Assembly (NCBI RefSeq): GCF_028198165.1
Contig: NZ_CP116339.1
Span: 496,001 to 560,000, forward strand
DNA length: 64,000 nucleotides
Origin: Pseudoxanthomonas sp. JBR18
Lineage (GTDB): Bacteria; Pseudomonadota; Gammaproteobacteria; Xanthomonadales; Xanthomonadaceae
Direction of reading: 5' to 3'
Within the stretch, counting starts at the first letter, position 1. Each line of letters begins with the position of its first letter. The notes under the pieces are model-generated. The model did no database searches. It was given only the letters and a program-made list of their open reading frames with translations, and had not been told where the DNA came from. The position numbers and the translations under genes are program-made. Below are positions 17,853-26,143 of this stretch, piece after piece.

Positions 17853-19694
17853 TCACTCCAGCGTATAGCCCACGCGGAAGCCGCCCCAGTGGCGGCGGCC
17901 GACCATCACCGGCACCGACAGGTCGAACATGATCTGCCCGGTGTCGCGGCGATAGACCTGCAGGCGATAGGGGTCGGTATGCGCGCCCACGCTGCGACCG
18001 ACTCGGTCGGTGAAGATGCGCTTGGTGCGGTTGCCGACCAGATCGACCGCCGGGTCCCCGGTCAGCGGCTGGGTGAAGCGCAGGTTGTGGGTGGGCACGT
18101 AGCCGTCCGGATTGGCGCAGATGGCGAAGACGATCCACGGCTGGGCGTCGAGCACCGGCTCCTGGAAGGCCGGCAGCACCTGGTCGCACAGCCGGTCGAA
18201 GCCGCTGGTGTACTTTTCCGGCGAGGTCCCCGGGATGGGCGTGTAATCGCGGCCGAACAGCGCGGCCGGCTCGATCCGGTGCTGGTCCAGCGCCTGCTGC
18301 AGGGCCATGCCGATCCTGCGCGCGGCCTCCTCGGCCAGGGCGCGCACCGTGGCATGACGCGGCTCGCGCATCGGGTCCTCGGGCAGGCGGAACAGGCCCA
18401 CGCAGTCGCGCAGGGTCTCGGTGCCAGCCCCCAGCGCCTCGCTGCGGCGGGCGACCTGCTCGGCGTGCTCCAGGTTGGAGCGGCCCAGTGCGACCACCGC
18501 ATCGACCGAGGATTCGATCGCCCGGATCTCGCCCCCCTGTGCGCCCAGCCGTTCGGCCACGGTGGCCATCGCCCCGCTGGCCCGCCCCATCAATGCGCCG
18601 ATCCCTTCCAGCACCTCCTCGGTCCGGCGGGCGGACTGGGCACCCTCGCCCACCGCGGCGCTGGTTTCATCGATGATCACCCGCACGTCGCGCGCGCCGC
18701 TGGCCGCACGTTCGGCCAGGCGCCGGATCTCTCCGGCCACCACGGCAAAGCCCTTGCCGGCGGGGCCTGCGTGGGCCGCCTCGATGCTGGCATTGATGGA
18801 CAGGATGTTGGTCTGGAAGGCGACCGAGTCGATGACCTCGATCACCTCGCTGGCACGCGCGGCGCGGCGCTCGACCTCCAGCATGGCCGCGTTGAGCCCA
18901 CTGGCGGCCTCGCGGCCCTGGCGTGCGCGTTCATCTGCGCTGGCGGCCACGTCCATCACCTGGCGCAGTTCCTCGCCCACGCCCTGAAGGCGCTCGGTCA
19001 GGCGGCGGGTCGCCTCCATGACCTCTTCCAGGGCCTCGCCCTGCGCCTGCGTCTGACGTGCGAGTTCGTCGTTCTCGGCCACCAGGTGCGGGACCTGGCT
19101 GGCAATCTGCACAGACAGCGCCACGGCCTGGCGGATCGCCTCGGCCAGGTTGCCGAAGCCCGCGCGCAGCTTGCCGCCGACCTCGCCTTCCACGTCGGCG
19201 GGCATCATCGGCGGGGTCAGTTCGCAGGCCGCCAGCGCCTGCCCGGCCTGCAGCAGCAGCTGGCGATCGGCGGCGGCCTGGGCCAGGCGCTGCACCAGCG
19301 GCTGCATCGGGGTGGAGACCGCCATCGGCGTGGCAGTGGTGGTGGTGGACAGTGCGCGCGCATCGCGCAGCAGGGCAGCGGTTTCCACATGCGGCAACGA
19401 CAGCAGCCAGCCGCCGGCCTGGGCCTCGCGCTGGTAGCGCACCCGGCGCGCGGGGTCATCGCCGGGCGCGACCCACACCCCCTCGGTGCCCAGCACGGCC
19501 GGGTCGAGCCCCCACAGCTGCGCGGCCGGCGCGCCGGCCAGTTGCTCGGCGCTGCAGCCCAGCACGTCCAGGGCCATGCGGTTGCCGGCGGTGATCAGGC
19601 CCTCGGCCGAGAGCCGAAGCAGGGCCACCGGCACCTCCGGCAGGGTATCGAGCGTGGTTCCGGCGGACTGCGCCGGCGGCGGAGACGACGACAT
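17853..19694 (-). CDS. Soluble methyl-accepting chemotaxis protein, PAS N-terminus and sensor-like C-terminal domain
   Basis: A 613-residue protein with no membrane segment. A PAS-like domain covers about residues 15-115. A helical linker leads to the MCP signalling domain with hairpin tip near residue 300 (FQTNILSINASIEAAHAGPAGKGFAVVAGE). From about residue 440 a C-terminal domain of roughly 170 residues follows, with Cache-like features (RDYTPIPGTSPEKYTSGFD, HTDPYRLQVYRRDTGQIMFD, final GGFRVGYTLE). This places a probable ligand or redox-sensing domain after the signalling module, unlike classic receptors. The ATG at 19694 has GGGAG upstream. Confidence 0.8.
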   Translation of the reverse strand: MSSSPPPAQSAGTTLDTLPEVPVALLRLSAEGLITAGNRMALDVLGCSAEQLAGAPAAQLWGLDPAVLGTEGVWVAPGDDPARRVRYQREAQAGGWLLSLPHVETAALLRDARALSTTTTATPMAVSTPMQPLVQRLAQAAADRQLLLQAGQALAACELTPPMMPADVEGEVGGKLRAGFGNLAEAIRQAVALSVQIASQVPHLVAENDELARQTQAQGEALEEVMEATRRLTERLQGVGEELRQVMDVAASADERARQGREAASGLNAAMLEVERRAARASEVIEVIDSVAFQTNILSINASIEAAHAGPAGKGFAVVAGEIRRLAERAASGARDVRVIIDETSAAVGEGAQSARRTEEVLEGIGALMGRASGAMATVAERLGAQGGEIRAIESSVDAVVALGRSNLEHAEQVARRSEALGAGTETLRDCVGLFRLPEDPMREPRHATVRALAEEAARRIGMALQQALDQHRIEPAALFGRDYTPIPGTSPEKYTSGFDRLCDQVLPAFQEPVLDAQPWIVFAICANPDGYVPTHNLRFTQPLTGDPAVDLVGNRTKRIFTDRVGRSVGAHTDPYRLQVYRRDTGQIMFDLSVPVMVGRRHWGGFRVGYTLE

Positions 19695-19849
19695 GAGCTT
19701 CTCCCTACATCCTTGGAGCACTATCGGCCGCGGTGGCCCCGGGTTGAGCCTGGCGCGACAGGCCGGCCCCGGGGGGCGCCGCGGGCTGGCGAACAGGCCG
19801 CGCGAAGGCCGTTTTAAACCCTTTGGCCAACCGCTGCATCACACTGGGC

Positions 19850-20434
19850 ATGCTGACCACGGCCGCCACGATTCCCATGGACGTACCCGACATTGCCCAG
19901 GAGGACGTGGATGCGCCGCAGGCGCGCGCCGCCGCGCGTGGCGACACCCAGGCCTTCGAGCAGCTCTACCGGCGGCATGCCGGCCGCGTGCACGGGGTGA
20001 TCGTACGCTTGGTGGGCGGGCATGGCGCGCGCGCCGAGGACCTGACCCAGGAAACCTTCGTGCGGGCTTGGCGCGCGCTGCCGGAGTTCCGGTTCGAGAG
20101 CGCGCTGTCGACCTGGCTGCACCGGCTGGCGGTCAACACCGCGCTGATGGAACTGCGCAGCCGCCGCGGCGGACCGCGCTGGGAAGAGGAAGCCGACCAC
20201 GACGATGCGGTCATGGTCGACCCACGCGCGCAGGGACCTGCGCTGCGCATGGACCTGGAGCGCGCGGTGGCCACCCTGCCGCCGCGTGCACGCGCGGTGC
20301 TGGTCCTGCACGATGTGGAAGGCTGGAAACACGAAGAGATATCCGCGCAGTTGGGCATGGCGGTGGGCAGCTCAAAGGCCCAACTGCACCGCGCCCGCCA
20401 GCTGTTGCGGACCCGTTTGGAGGCACACGCATGA
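19850..20434 (+). CDS. ECF-type RNA polymerase sigma factor
   Basis: A 194-residue sigma-70-family protein. Region 2 is around FEQLYRRHAGRVHGVIVRLVGG and EDLTQETFVRAWRALPEFRFE (residues 35-85). Region 4, with a helix-turn-helix, is in WKHEEISAQLGMAVGSSKAQLHRARQLL (155-190). Such factors direct transcription of stress or envelope regulons. The stop overlaps the start of the next gene by ATGA, so this begins a three-gene operon with a membrane partner and a DUF4097 protein. Starts at 19850 and 19877 are both possible and neither has a strong ribosome site. Confidence 0.85.
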   Translation: MLTTAATIPMDVPDIAQEDVDAPQARAAARGDTQAFEQLYRRHAGRVHGVIVRLVGGHGARAEDLTQETFVRAWRALPEFRFESALSTWLHRLAVNTALMELRSRRGGPRWEEEADHDDAVMVDPRAQGPALRMDLERAVATLPPRARAVLVLHDVEGWKHEEISAQLGMAVGSSKAQLHRARQLLRTRLEAHA

Positions 20435-20925
20435 ACACCGACGACAACGACCTGCGCTTCGCCCTGCGCGGCCTGCGCCAGGACATCGAACCCGGGCGCG
20501 ACCTGTGGCCGGGCATCGCTGCGCGCCTGGAGGCCGAAGCGGCCGCCCCCGCGCCGCGCCGGGCCCACCGCTGGCGCCGCCGGCGCTGGCAACCCCTGGC
20601 CCTGGCCGCCTCGGTCGCCCTGGTGGCGCTGGTCGGCGTGCGCATGAAGGCCGTGCTGGATGCCCCGGCGCCCGCCGCGCCATCGCATATGCCGCTGCGC
20701 GCCGAAGCCGTGCGCATGACCCGCGACTACCAGGTCGCCCTGGCCCGCATGCAGGGCGTGGACATGCCGCTGGCGCTGGCCCCGACCGTGCAGGAGCTGG
20801 ACCGCAGCGCCGACCAGATCCTGCACGCCATCGACCGCGACCCACGCTCGCCGCAACTGCTGCAGACCCTGCGCTACACCTACGACCGTCGCCTGGCGCT
20901 GACCCGCCGCGCGGCCCTGAGCTGA
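20431..20925 (+). CDS. Probable membrane-anchored anti-sigma partner
   Basis: A 164-residue protein overlapping the sigma gene by four bases (ATGA), implying translational coupling. The cytoplasmic N-terminus contains DLWPGIAARLE, a segment common in partners encoded after ECF sigma genes. One transmembrane helix lies at about residues 54-70 after an Arg-rich stretch, and the remainder would be periplasmic and helical. No zinc-binding HxxxCxxC motif of the usual anti-sigma domain is present, so the anti-sigma role is inferred from position and topology. Confidence 0.6.
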   Translation: MNTDDNDLRFALRGLRQDIEPGRDLWPGIAARLEAEAAAPAPRRAHRWRRRRWQPLALAASVALVALVGVRMKAVLDAPAPAAPSHMPLRAEAVRMTRDYQVALARMQGVDMPLALAPTVQELDRSADQILHAIDRDPRSPQLLQTLRYTYDRRLALTRRAALS

Positions 20926-20939
20926 AAGAGACCCGACCC

Positions 20940-21830
20940 ATGCGCCCGATCGCCCTGTCCCTGCTGTTTCTCCTCGCCACCGCCGCACGGGCGTCCACGC
21001 CCATCGACCAGACCCGCCCTCTGGATCCGCGCGGCAAGGTCGAGGTGCAGAACGTCAAGGGCCGCATCCAGGTCCGCGCCTGGGACCGGCCGGAAGTGCA
21101 GATCCGCGGCTCCCTGGGCGAGGGGGTGGAGAAGCTGGAGATCGAAGGCGACCGCGGCAGCCTGGAGATCAAGGTGCGCTATCCGCGCAATGGCGGCTGG
21201 GGTGGAAAGTCCAGCGAACCCAGCGACCTGCTGCTGATGGTGCCGCTGCGCGCCTCGCTGGATCTGCACGCGGTCTCGGCCGATGTGGACGTGTCCGGCG
21301 TGGCCCCCGACAGCCTGTCCATCGAGAGCGTCAGCGGTCAGGTCACCGTGGCCGCCGCGCCCGGAACGCTGTCGGTGGAGAGCGTCAGCGGCGATGTCAC
21401 CGTGACCGCCAACAGCCCGGAGGTCAGCATCAACACGGTGAGCGGCGGGGTCGACCTGCGCGGACGCCTGGACGGCAAGGTCGAGGCCGAGACCGTGTCC
21501 GGCAGCATCCGCGTGGCGGTGAAGGACCAGGCCCTGCGCGACCTGTCGACCAACAGCGTCAGTGGCGACACCCGGGTGTCCACGGCGCTGGCGCGCAACG
21601 GCAAGCTGTCGCTGTCCAGCGTCAGCGGTGGCCTGCTGGTGGTGCTGCCGCGCGCGGTCTCCGCGCACGTCACCGCCGAGAGCTTCAGCGGCACGCTGCG
21701 CGCGCCCGATGCCACGATCGAACGCCCGCGCCATGGCCCCGGGAGTTCGCTGGACGCCCGCTACGGCAGTGGCGAGGGCGAGGTCACCCTGGAGACCTTC
21801 TCTGGCGATGCCGAGCTGCGCCTGGAGTAG
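20940..21830 (+). CDS. Exported DUF4097 family protein with SVSG repeats
   Basis: A 296-residue protein with a signal peptide (about residues 1-19). The body is a repetitive beta structure in which an (S/T)VSG or SFSG unit recurs about every 18-22 residues (IESVSGQV, VESVSGDV, NTVSGGV, ETVSGSI, NSVSGDT, SSVSGGL, ESFSGTL, ETFSGDA), as in DUF4097 proteins predicted to form a beta-helix or beta-sandwich. It is the third gene of the sigma-factor operon, 14 bp after its partner, and so may be a target or envelope sensor of that system. The ATG at 20940 follows AAAGAGA. Confidence 0.82.
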   Translation: MRPIALSLLFLLATAARASTPIDQTRPLDPRGKVEVQNVKGRIQVRAWDRPEVQIRGSLGEGVEKLEIEGDRGSLEIKVRYPRNGGWGGKSSEPSDLLLMVPLRASLDLHAVSADVDVSGVAPDSLSIESVSGQVTVAAAPGTLSVESVSGDVTVTANSPEVSINTVSGGVDLRGRLDGKVEAETVSGSIRVAVKDQALRDLSTNSVSGDTRVSTALARNGKLSLSSVSGGLLVVLPRAVSAHVTAESFSGTLRAPDATIERPRHGPGSSLDARYGSGEGEVTLETFSGDAELRLE

Positions 21831-21926
21831 GCCACCGCGCATTCCAGGGCCTGCACGGCCGGCCAGGCCCATCGTGGTAAAAGCTGCGTCCCATCCTAGT
21901 AACGCGATGCAGCCAGGACACCCGCC

Positions 21927-22787
21927 ATGGCCAACGATCCCCGCCTCGGCCAATACCTGAAAGACCGCCGCGCGCGCCTGGACCCGGCCGCGCTGGGTTT
22001 TGCCTCGGCCCGTCGGCGCACGCCCGGCCTGCGCCGCGAGGAGGTCGCCCAGCGCGCCAGCATCAGTCCGACCTGGTACACCTGGCTGGAGCAAGGACGT
22101 GGCGGGGGCCCCTCGGCCGAGGTGCTCGAACGCCTGGCCCAGGCCCTGCTGCTGACCGATGTCGAGCGCGAGCATCTGTTCCTGCTCGGCCTCGGCCAGC
22201 GCCCCGGCCCGCGCTACCCCTCGCACGAGGCGATCAGCCCGCGCCTGCAGCGGGTGTTGGACGCCCTGGCGCCCAACCCGGCCCTGCTCAAGACCCTGAC
22301 CTGGGACGTGGCCGCCTGGAACCGCCCGGCCGCCGTCGTGCTCACCGACTACGGCCGCCTGCCGCCCGAGCAGCGCAACATCCTGCGCCTGATGTTCCTG
22401 GACGGGCGGGTGCGCAATGCGCAGCACGACTGGGAAAGCGTGGCGCGCTTTGTGGTGGAGACCTTCCGCGCGGACATCACCCGTGCCGGCGCGACCGAAC
22501 GCGCGCAGCCGCTGATCGACGAACTGCTGCGCGGCAGCGCGGACTTCGCCCGGCTGTGGGCGACCACCGACGTGCGCCAGTTCGGCGCGGGTCGCAAACA
22601 GCTGCACCACCCCGAGCACGGCCCGCTGTCGCTGGAGTTTTCCTCCTTCGTCGTCGAGGGCCGTGCCGATCTGTCCATGCTGGTGTACATGCCCAGCACC
22701 GCCGAGGACGCGGCGCGCATCCAGGCCCTGCTGGACGCGGCGCCGGCCTCCACGCGCGCCACCCCCAGCGCGGCCCTGGCGGCCTGA
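21927..22787 (+). CDS. XRE-family transcriptional regulator with MmyB-like ligand-binding domain
   Basis: A 286-residue DNA-binding protein. The helix-turn-helix is within residues 10-80 (TPGLRREEVAQRASISPTWY, WLEQGRG), the form seen in MmyB/PAS-like regulators. Residues 100-260 form the MmyB-like ligand-binding domain (WDVAAWNRPAA, FVVETFRADI, LHHPEHGPLSLEF). These regulators are thought to bind fatty-acid-like ligands and often control a neighbouring oxidoreductase. The SDR gene just downstream, convergent with a 14-bp gap, is a plausible partner. Confidence 0.85.
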   Translation: MANDPRLGQYLKDRRARLDPAALGFASARRRTPGLRREEVAQRASISPTWYTWLEQGRGGGPSAEVLERLAQALLLTDVEREHLFLLGLGQRPGPRYPSHEAISPRLQRVLDALAPNPALLKTLTWDVAAWNRPAAVVLTDYGRLPPEQRNILRLMFLDGRVRNAQHDWESVARFVVETFRADITRAGATERAQPLIDELLRGSADFARLWATTDVRQFGAGRKQLHHPEHGPLSLEFSSFVVEGRADLSMLVYMPSTAEDAARIQALLDAAPASTRATPSAALAA

Positions 22788-22801
22788 GGCCGCCCGGGGG
22801 A

Positions 22802-23557
22802 TCAGACGATCCCGGCCTCGGTGGCCCACTGCCAGGCATCGGTCCCGGCCGGCAGGCGCCTGGGGCAGTCCGGATCGGTGGCCGCGCGCAGCACCGCCTC
22901 GGCCACGTCGGTGGCATGGGTGATCGGCCGGTCCGCCGCCCGCAGGCTGTCGAAGGCCTCCTGCACCATCGGCGCGTAAGCGTCGGGGATGGCGCCCTGC
23001 ATGCGCGGGGCGGCGTTGCGCCCGAACTGGGTGCTGGGCGCGGCTCCGGGCAGCACCAGCGTGGCGCGCACGCCGAACGGTGCGACTTCCACCGCCAGCG
23101 ATTCGGTGAACGCGTTCACCGCCGCCTTGCTGGCCGTGTAGACCGACAGCAACGGCAGCGGGCGCACGGTGACGGTGGAGGTCACGTTGACCACCACGCC
23201 CTGCCCGCGCTCGCGCATCTGCGGGAGCACCGCGCGCGTCATGGCGATGGTGCCCAAGGTGTTGGTCTCGAACACCTCGCGCGCCGCCTCGGCGGAGGTG
23301 GCTTCCAGCGGGGTGAGCACGCCGATGCCGGCGTTGTTGACCAGCACATCGATGGGCCCGGCCGCCTGCACGCAGGCGGCGATGCTCTCGGCATCGGTCA
23401 CATCCAGCGGCAGCACCCGCAGCCGCGGCGAGGCCGGCAACAGGTCGGCCTGCGGCGTGCGCATGGTGGCCACGACCTGCCAGTCATGGGCCAGGAAGTG
23501 GCGCGCAGTCTCCAGGCCGAAGCCGGAGGAACAGCCGGTGATCAGGACGGTTTTCAT
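22802..23557 (-). CDS. Short-chain dehydrogenase/reductase
   Basis: A 251-residue classical SDR. The nucleotide-binding TGCSSGFG motif is at residues 8-15, DVTDAES gives the adenine pocket, NNAG is at about 83, and the catalytic Ser (VTSTVTV region) and YTASK (Tyr-x-x-x-Lys) follow near 150. It should reduce or oxidise an alcohol/carbonyl substrate with NAD(P)H. The start at 23557 has GAGGAG seven bases before it. It diverges from an AraC-type regulator gene 98 bp away, which is the likely controller. Confidence 0.88.
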   Translation of the reverse strand: MKTVLITGCSSGFGLETARHFLAHDWQVVATMRTPQADLLPASPRLRVLPLDVTDAESIAACVQAAGPIDVLVNNAGIGVLTPLEATSAEAAREVFETNTLGTIAMTRAVLPQMRERGQGVVVNVTSTVTVRPLPLLSVYTASKAAVNAFTESLAVEVAPFGVRATLVLPGAAPSTQFGRNAAPRMQGAIPDAYAPMVQEAFDSLRAADRPITHATDVAEAVLRAATDPDCPRRLPAGTDAWQWATEAGIV

Positions 23558-23655
23558 GGTGGAACTCCTCTGCAAGAAAGACGAGCCTCAAGATAGGCGC
23601 CCGGATCAGGACGCAATACACTAGAAAGTCCTGGATTCTTCCGCGAGCGTCCGAT

Positions 23656-24564
23656 ATGTCCGATCCACTGACCGAGGTCGTCGGCCTGCTCAAGCCTTCG
23701 GCGGCCCTGTCCAAGCAGGTCGTGGCGGCCGGCGCCTGGCGGGTGCGCCGCACCGAGGTCGGGCAACCCTTCTACTGCGTGGTCCTGGACGGCAGCGCCC
23801 TGCTGGAAGCGCAGGACCAGCCGCCGCTGCTGCTGGAACGCGGCGACTTCGTGCTGCTGCCGGCCGCACAACAGTTCACGATGTCCTCGGTGTCCCCGGA
23901 GCCGCTGGAGGACAGCGACCCGGCGCATTTCGTCCTGCGCGACGGGCTGCTGCACGTGGGGGACCCGCAGGCGACGCCCAATGCGCAGACCCTGCTGGGC
24001 TATTGCGCCTTCGGCTCGCCCGATGCCCGGCTGCTGGTCTCGCTGCTGCCGCAGCAGGTGCATGTGCGCGACCAGCCCCGGCTGGCGACGCTGGTCGCGC
24101 TGGTGCGCGATGAATCGCGCGCCCAACGCCCCGCGCGCGAGGTGATTCTGGCCCGGCTGCTGGAGGTGCTGTTGATCGAAGCCCTGCGCGCCAGCGCCGA
24201 CACCGGCGCCTCGCCGGGCCTGCTGCGCGGGCTGGCCGACCCGCGCCTGGCCCAGGCCCTGCGCGGATTGCACGCCGCCCCCGGGCATCCGTGGAGCGTG
24301 ACCGAACTGGCCCGGACCGCCGCGCTGTCGCGCTCGGCGTTCTTCGAGCGCTTCCAGCGCGCGGTGGGCGTGGCACCGATGGAGTACCTGTTGTCCTGGC
24401 GCATGGCCCTGGCCCGCGACCTGCTGCGCCACCAGGGCCTGGGCGTGGCCGAGGTCGCCCAGCGCGTGGGTTATAGCTCGGCCAGCACCTTCACTGTGGC
24501 CTTTACCCGCCACGTCGGCCAGCCCCCGGCCCGCTACGCGCGCGACACCGCCCACGCGGCCTGA
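23656..24564 (+). CDS. AraC-family transcriptional regulator with cupin N-terminal domain
   Basis: A 302-residue regulator. The N-terminal half is a cupin_6-type domain (FYCVVLDGSALLEAQ, LERGDFVLLPAAQQF), and the C-terminal 100 residues hold two AraC helix-turn-helices (WSVTELARTAALSRSAFFERFQRAVG; VAEVAQRVGYSSASTFTVAFTRHVGQPPARYAR). This subfamily commonly regulates an adjacent, divergently transcribed SDR, exactly the arrangement here. The effector is unknown. Confidence 0.88.
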   Translation: MSDPLTEVVGLLKPSAALSKQVVAAGAWRVRRTEVGQPFYCVVLDGSALLEAQDQPPLLLERGDFVLLPAAQQFTMSSVSPEPLEDSDPAHFVLRDGLLHVGDPQATPNAQTLLGYCAFGSPDARLLVSLLPQQVHVRDQPRLATLVALVRDESRAQRPAREVILARLLEVLLIEALRASADTGASPGLLRGLADPRLAQALRGLHAAPGHPWSVTELARTAALSRSAFFERFQRAVGVAPMEYLLSWRMALARDLLRHQGLGVAEVAQRVGYSSASTFTVAFTRHVGQPPARYARDTAHAA

Positions 24565-24587
24565 GCGATCGGTCGCCCACAAGACAA

Positions 24588-24612
24588 CATCCCCGGCAGC
24601 GGGCCGGGGATG
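24588..24612. terminator. Strong GC-rich hairpin after the AraC gene
   Basis: CATCCCCGGC pairs with GCCGGGGATG around a 5-base loop, 24 bases after the regulator stop codon. There is no T-run, so factor-independent termination is uncertain, but position and stem strength suggest an mRNA 3' end. Confidence 0.5.
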
Positions 24613-24828
24613 CGGAGGGTTCAGGCGGTCCGGGGAGCCATGCGGCAAAGAACCACCCACCCGCTGCCGGGGTTTTGATCGTGGCGGCACTCCCGGCTGA
24701 TCCGCCTGGCGCGCAGCTTGGGCATCGCACGCGGCAGGGTGATGACAGCGGCCGAAGCAAAGTCCTGATCGCCGCGTTACATCCGCGAGTTCACCCTCGA
24801 CGGTTCCCCCACATGCCTGGAGACCTCC

Positions 24829-25104
24829 ATGGACACCACACGCAAGCACTGGCGCTCCGGCCGCGTGGCCGACACCGCAATCCGGGTCGAGATCTGGAGT
24901 GGCGAAGACGGCAAGGCCATGGTCCGCGCGATCCAGGTCGGCGAGTTCCCGCCCACGACCTATGGCGATGGTGAACTGCGGGCCGACTCGGCCGACGCCG
25001 CCTTTGCCCTGGCCGAGCGGACCGTGCAGGCCGAACTGGACGCACTGCCCGAAGACCAGGTCGGCGCCGCGCGCGATCCCCATCGCGACGCATCGCGCGA
25101 TTGA
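24829..25104 (+). CDS. Conserved-looking hypothetical protein, 91 residues
   Basis: A small soluble protein with alternating strands and one helix (WRSGRVADTAIRVEIWSGEDGKAMVRAI, then a helix ADAAFALAERTVQAELD). The ATG is preceded by GGAGACCTCC, a good ribosome site. No family was recognised. The acidic, Asp/Arg-rich C-terminus is low complexity. The next gene on the same strand is 165 bp away and encodes a glycine-zipper protein, so the two may share a stress-related role, which is only a guess. Confidence 0.6.
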   Translation: MDTTRKHWRSGRVADTAIRVEIWSGEDGKAMVRAIQVGEFPPTTYGDGELRADSADAAFALAERTVQAELDALPEDQVGAARDPHRDASRD

Positions 25105-25269
25105 CCGACGGCAGGCGCACCTGGGCACCTTCACAAGTCGCAACGCCGACCGCCGCGAGCGTCCCGCCCTCACGCGCGTGGCACGTGCCATTAACGGCGC
25201 ACTTCGCACAGTCGTTCCACACCCCGATGGCCCGCCCCATCCGCCCGGGCCCCCGACTGGAGAATGATC

Positions 25270-26088
25270 ATGAGCGACATCAAGCGCGAACACGACCTGC
25301 AGGACCACGATAGAGCCGTCTCCGAAGAACAGGTCCACCCCAACCCCAATCGCGACCCGATCAGCGGCGCGCGTGGTGCGCATCCGGTCGGGGTGGGCGT
25401 CGGTGGCGTAGTGGGCGGTGCGGCGGCCGGTGCCGCGGCCGGCACCGTGCTCGGCCCGATCGGCACGTTGATCGGTGCCGCCGTCGGCGTGGTGATCGGT
25501 GGCGCCGCAGGCAAGGGCGTGGCCGAGAAATTAGACCCCACCGTGGAAGCCGATTACTGGCGCGCCGCGCACAAGCATCGTCCGTACTACGACCCGTCCA
25601 AGGACTTCGATCGCGACTACGCCACGGTCTATGGGTTCGGCCTGCAGGCGCGCGAAGCCGAACCGGAACGTCGTTGGGAAGAGCACGAGGCCGAGCTGGC
25701 GCGCACCTGGCCCGAGCGCCGGGGCGATTCCACGCTGGAGTGGGAACAGGCGCGCCCGGCTGCGCGCGATGCCTGGGAACGTGCGGACCGCAGCCTTGAT
25801 GCCTATACCCGCAGCGACGCGCATTTCCGCGAACGGTTCGAGCAAGCGTCCTATCGTCGCCCGGACGCGGGCTATGAGGACTATGCCCCGGCCTATCGCT
25901 ATGGCACCCGTGCGCGCTACAGCGAGACCTATGGCGGCCGCATGTGGGACGACACGGTCGAGGACGACCTGCGCCGCGAATGGGACCAGGCGCGCGGCCC
26001 GTCGCCGCTGGACTGGGAGCATGCGCGCAGCGCGGTGCGCGATGCCTACACCACCGATGAGCCGTTCGACGGCGGCCGCCGCGGGTAA
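25270..26088 (+). CDS. Glycine-zipper domain protein
   Basis: A 272-residue protein. After a polar N-terminus, residues 38-85 form a Gly/Ala/Val glycine-zipper hairpin (GVGGVVGGAAAGAAAG and a following GTLIGAAVGVVIGGAAGKG), which inserts into or clusters at membranes. The rest is very polar and contains repeated Trp/Tyr-containing blocks with RRWEEHEAELARTW and LRREWDQARG patterns. Proteins of this composition often accumulate under stress. The ATG at 25270 was chosen over one at 25264 because GGAGA sits seven bases before it but too close to the earlier codon. Confidence 0.7.
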   Translation: MSDIKREHDLQDHDRAVSEEQVHPNPNRDPISGARGAHPVGVGVGGVVGGAAAGAAAGTVLGPIGTLIGAAVGVVIGGAAGKGVAEKLDPTVEADYWRAAHKHRPYYDPSKDFDRDYATVYGFGLQAREAEPERRWEEHEAELARTWPERRGDSTLEWEQARPAARDAWERADRSLDAYTRSDAHFRERFEQASYRRPDAGYEDYAPAYRYGTRARYSETYGGRMWDDTVEDDLRREWDQARGPSPLDWEHARSAVRDAYTTDEPFDGGRRG

Positions 26089-26093
26089 GCCCT

Positions 26094-26117
26094 GTGCCGG
26101 TCTCGATCGGCCGGCAC
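26094..26117. terminator. Hairpin between convergent genes
   Basis: GTGCCGG pairs with CCGGCAC across a 10-base loop, between the convergent glycine-zipper and GGDEF genes. It lacks a T-run; a role in termination is inferred from position. Confidence 0.35.
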
Positions 26118-26143
26118 CCCATCCTTGCGCACCATGCGGTGCC

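Noticed and set aside
17889..19817. 642-codon plus-strand frame
   Set aside because: It is antisense to the soluble chemoreceptor gene, His/Gly/Arg-rich, and results from high GC at third codon positions.
20880..22829. 649-codon minus-strand frame
   Set aside because: It is antisense to the DUF4097 and XRE genes, which carry clear family motifs; the composition is that of a GC shadow frame.
23554..25383. 609-codon minus-strand frame
   Set aside because: It lies opposite the AraC regulator and the small gene at 24,829; it has no family features.
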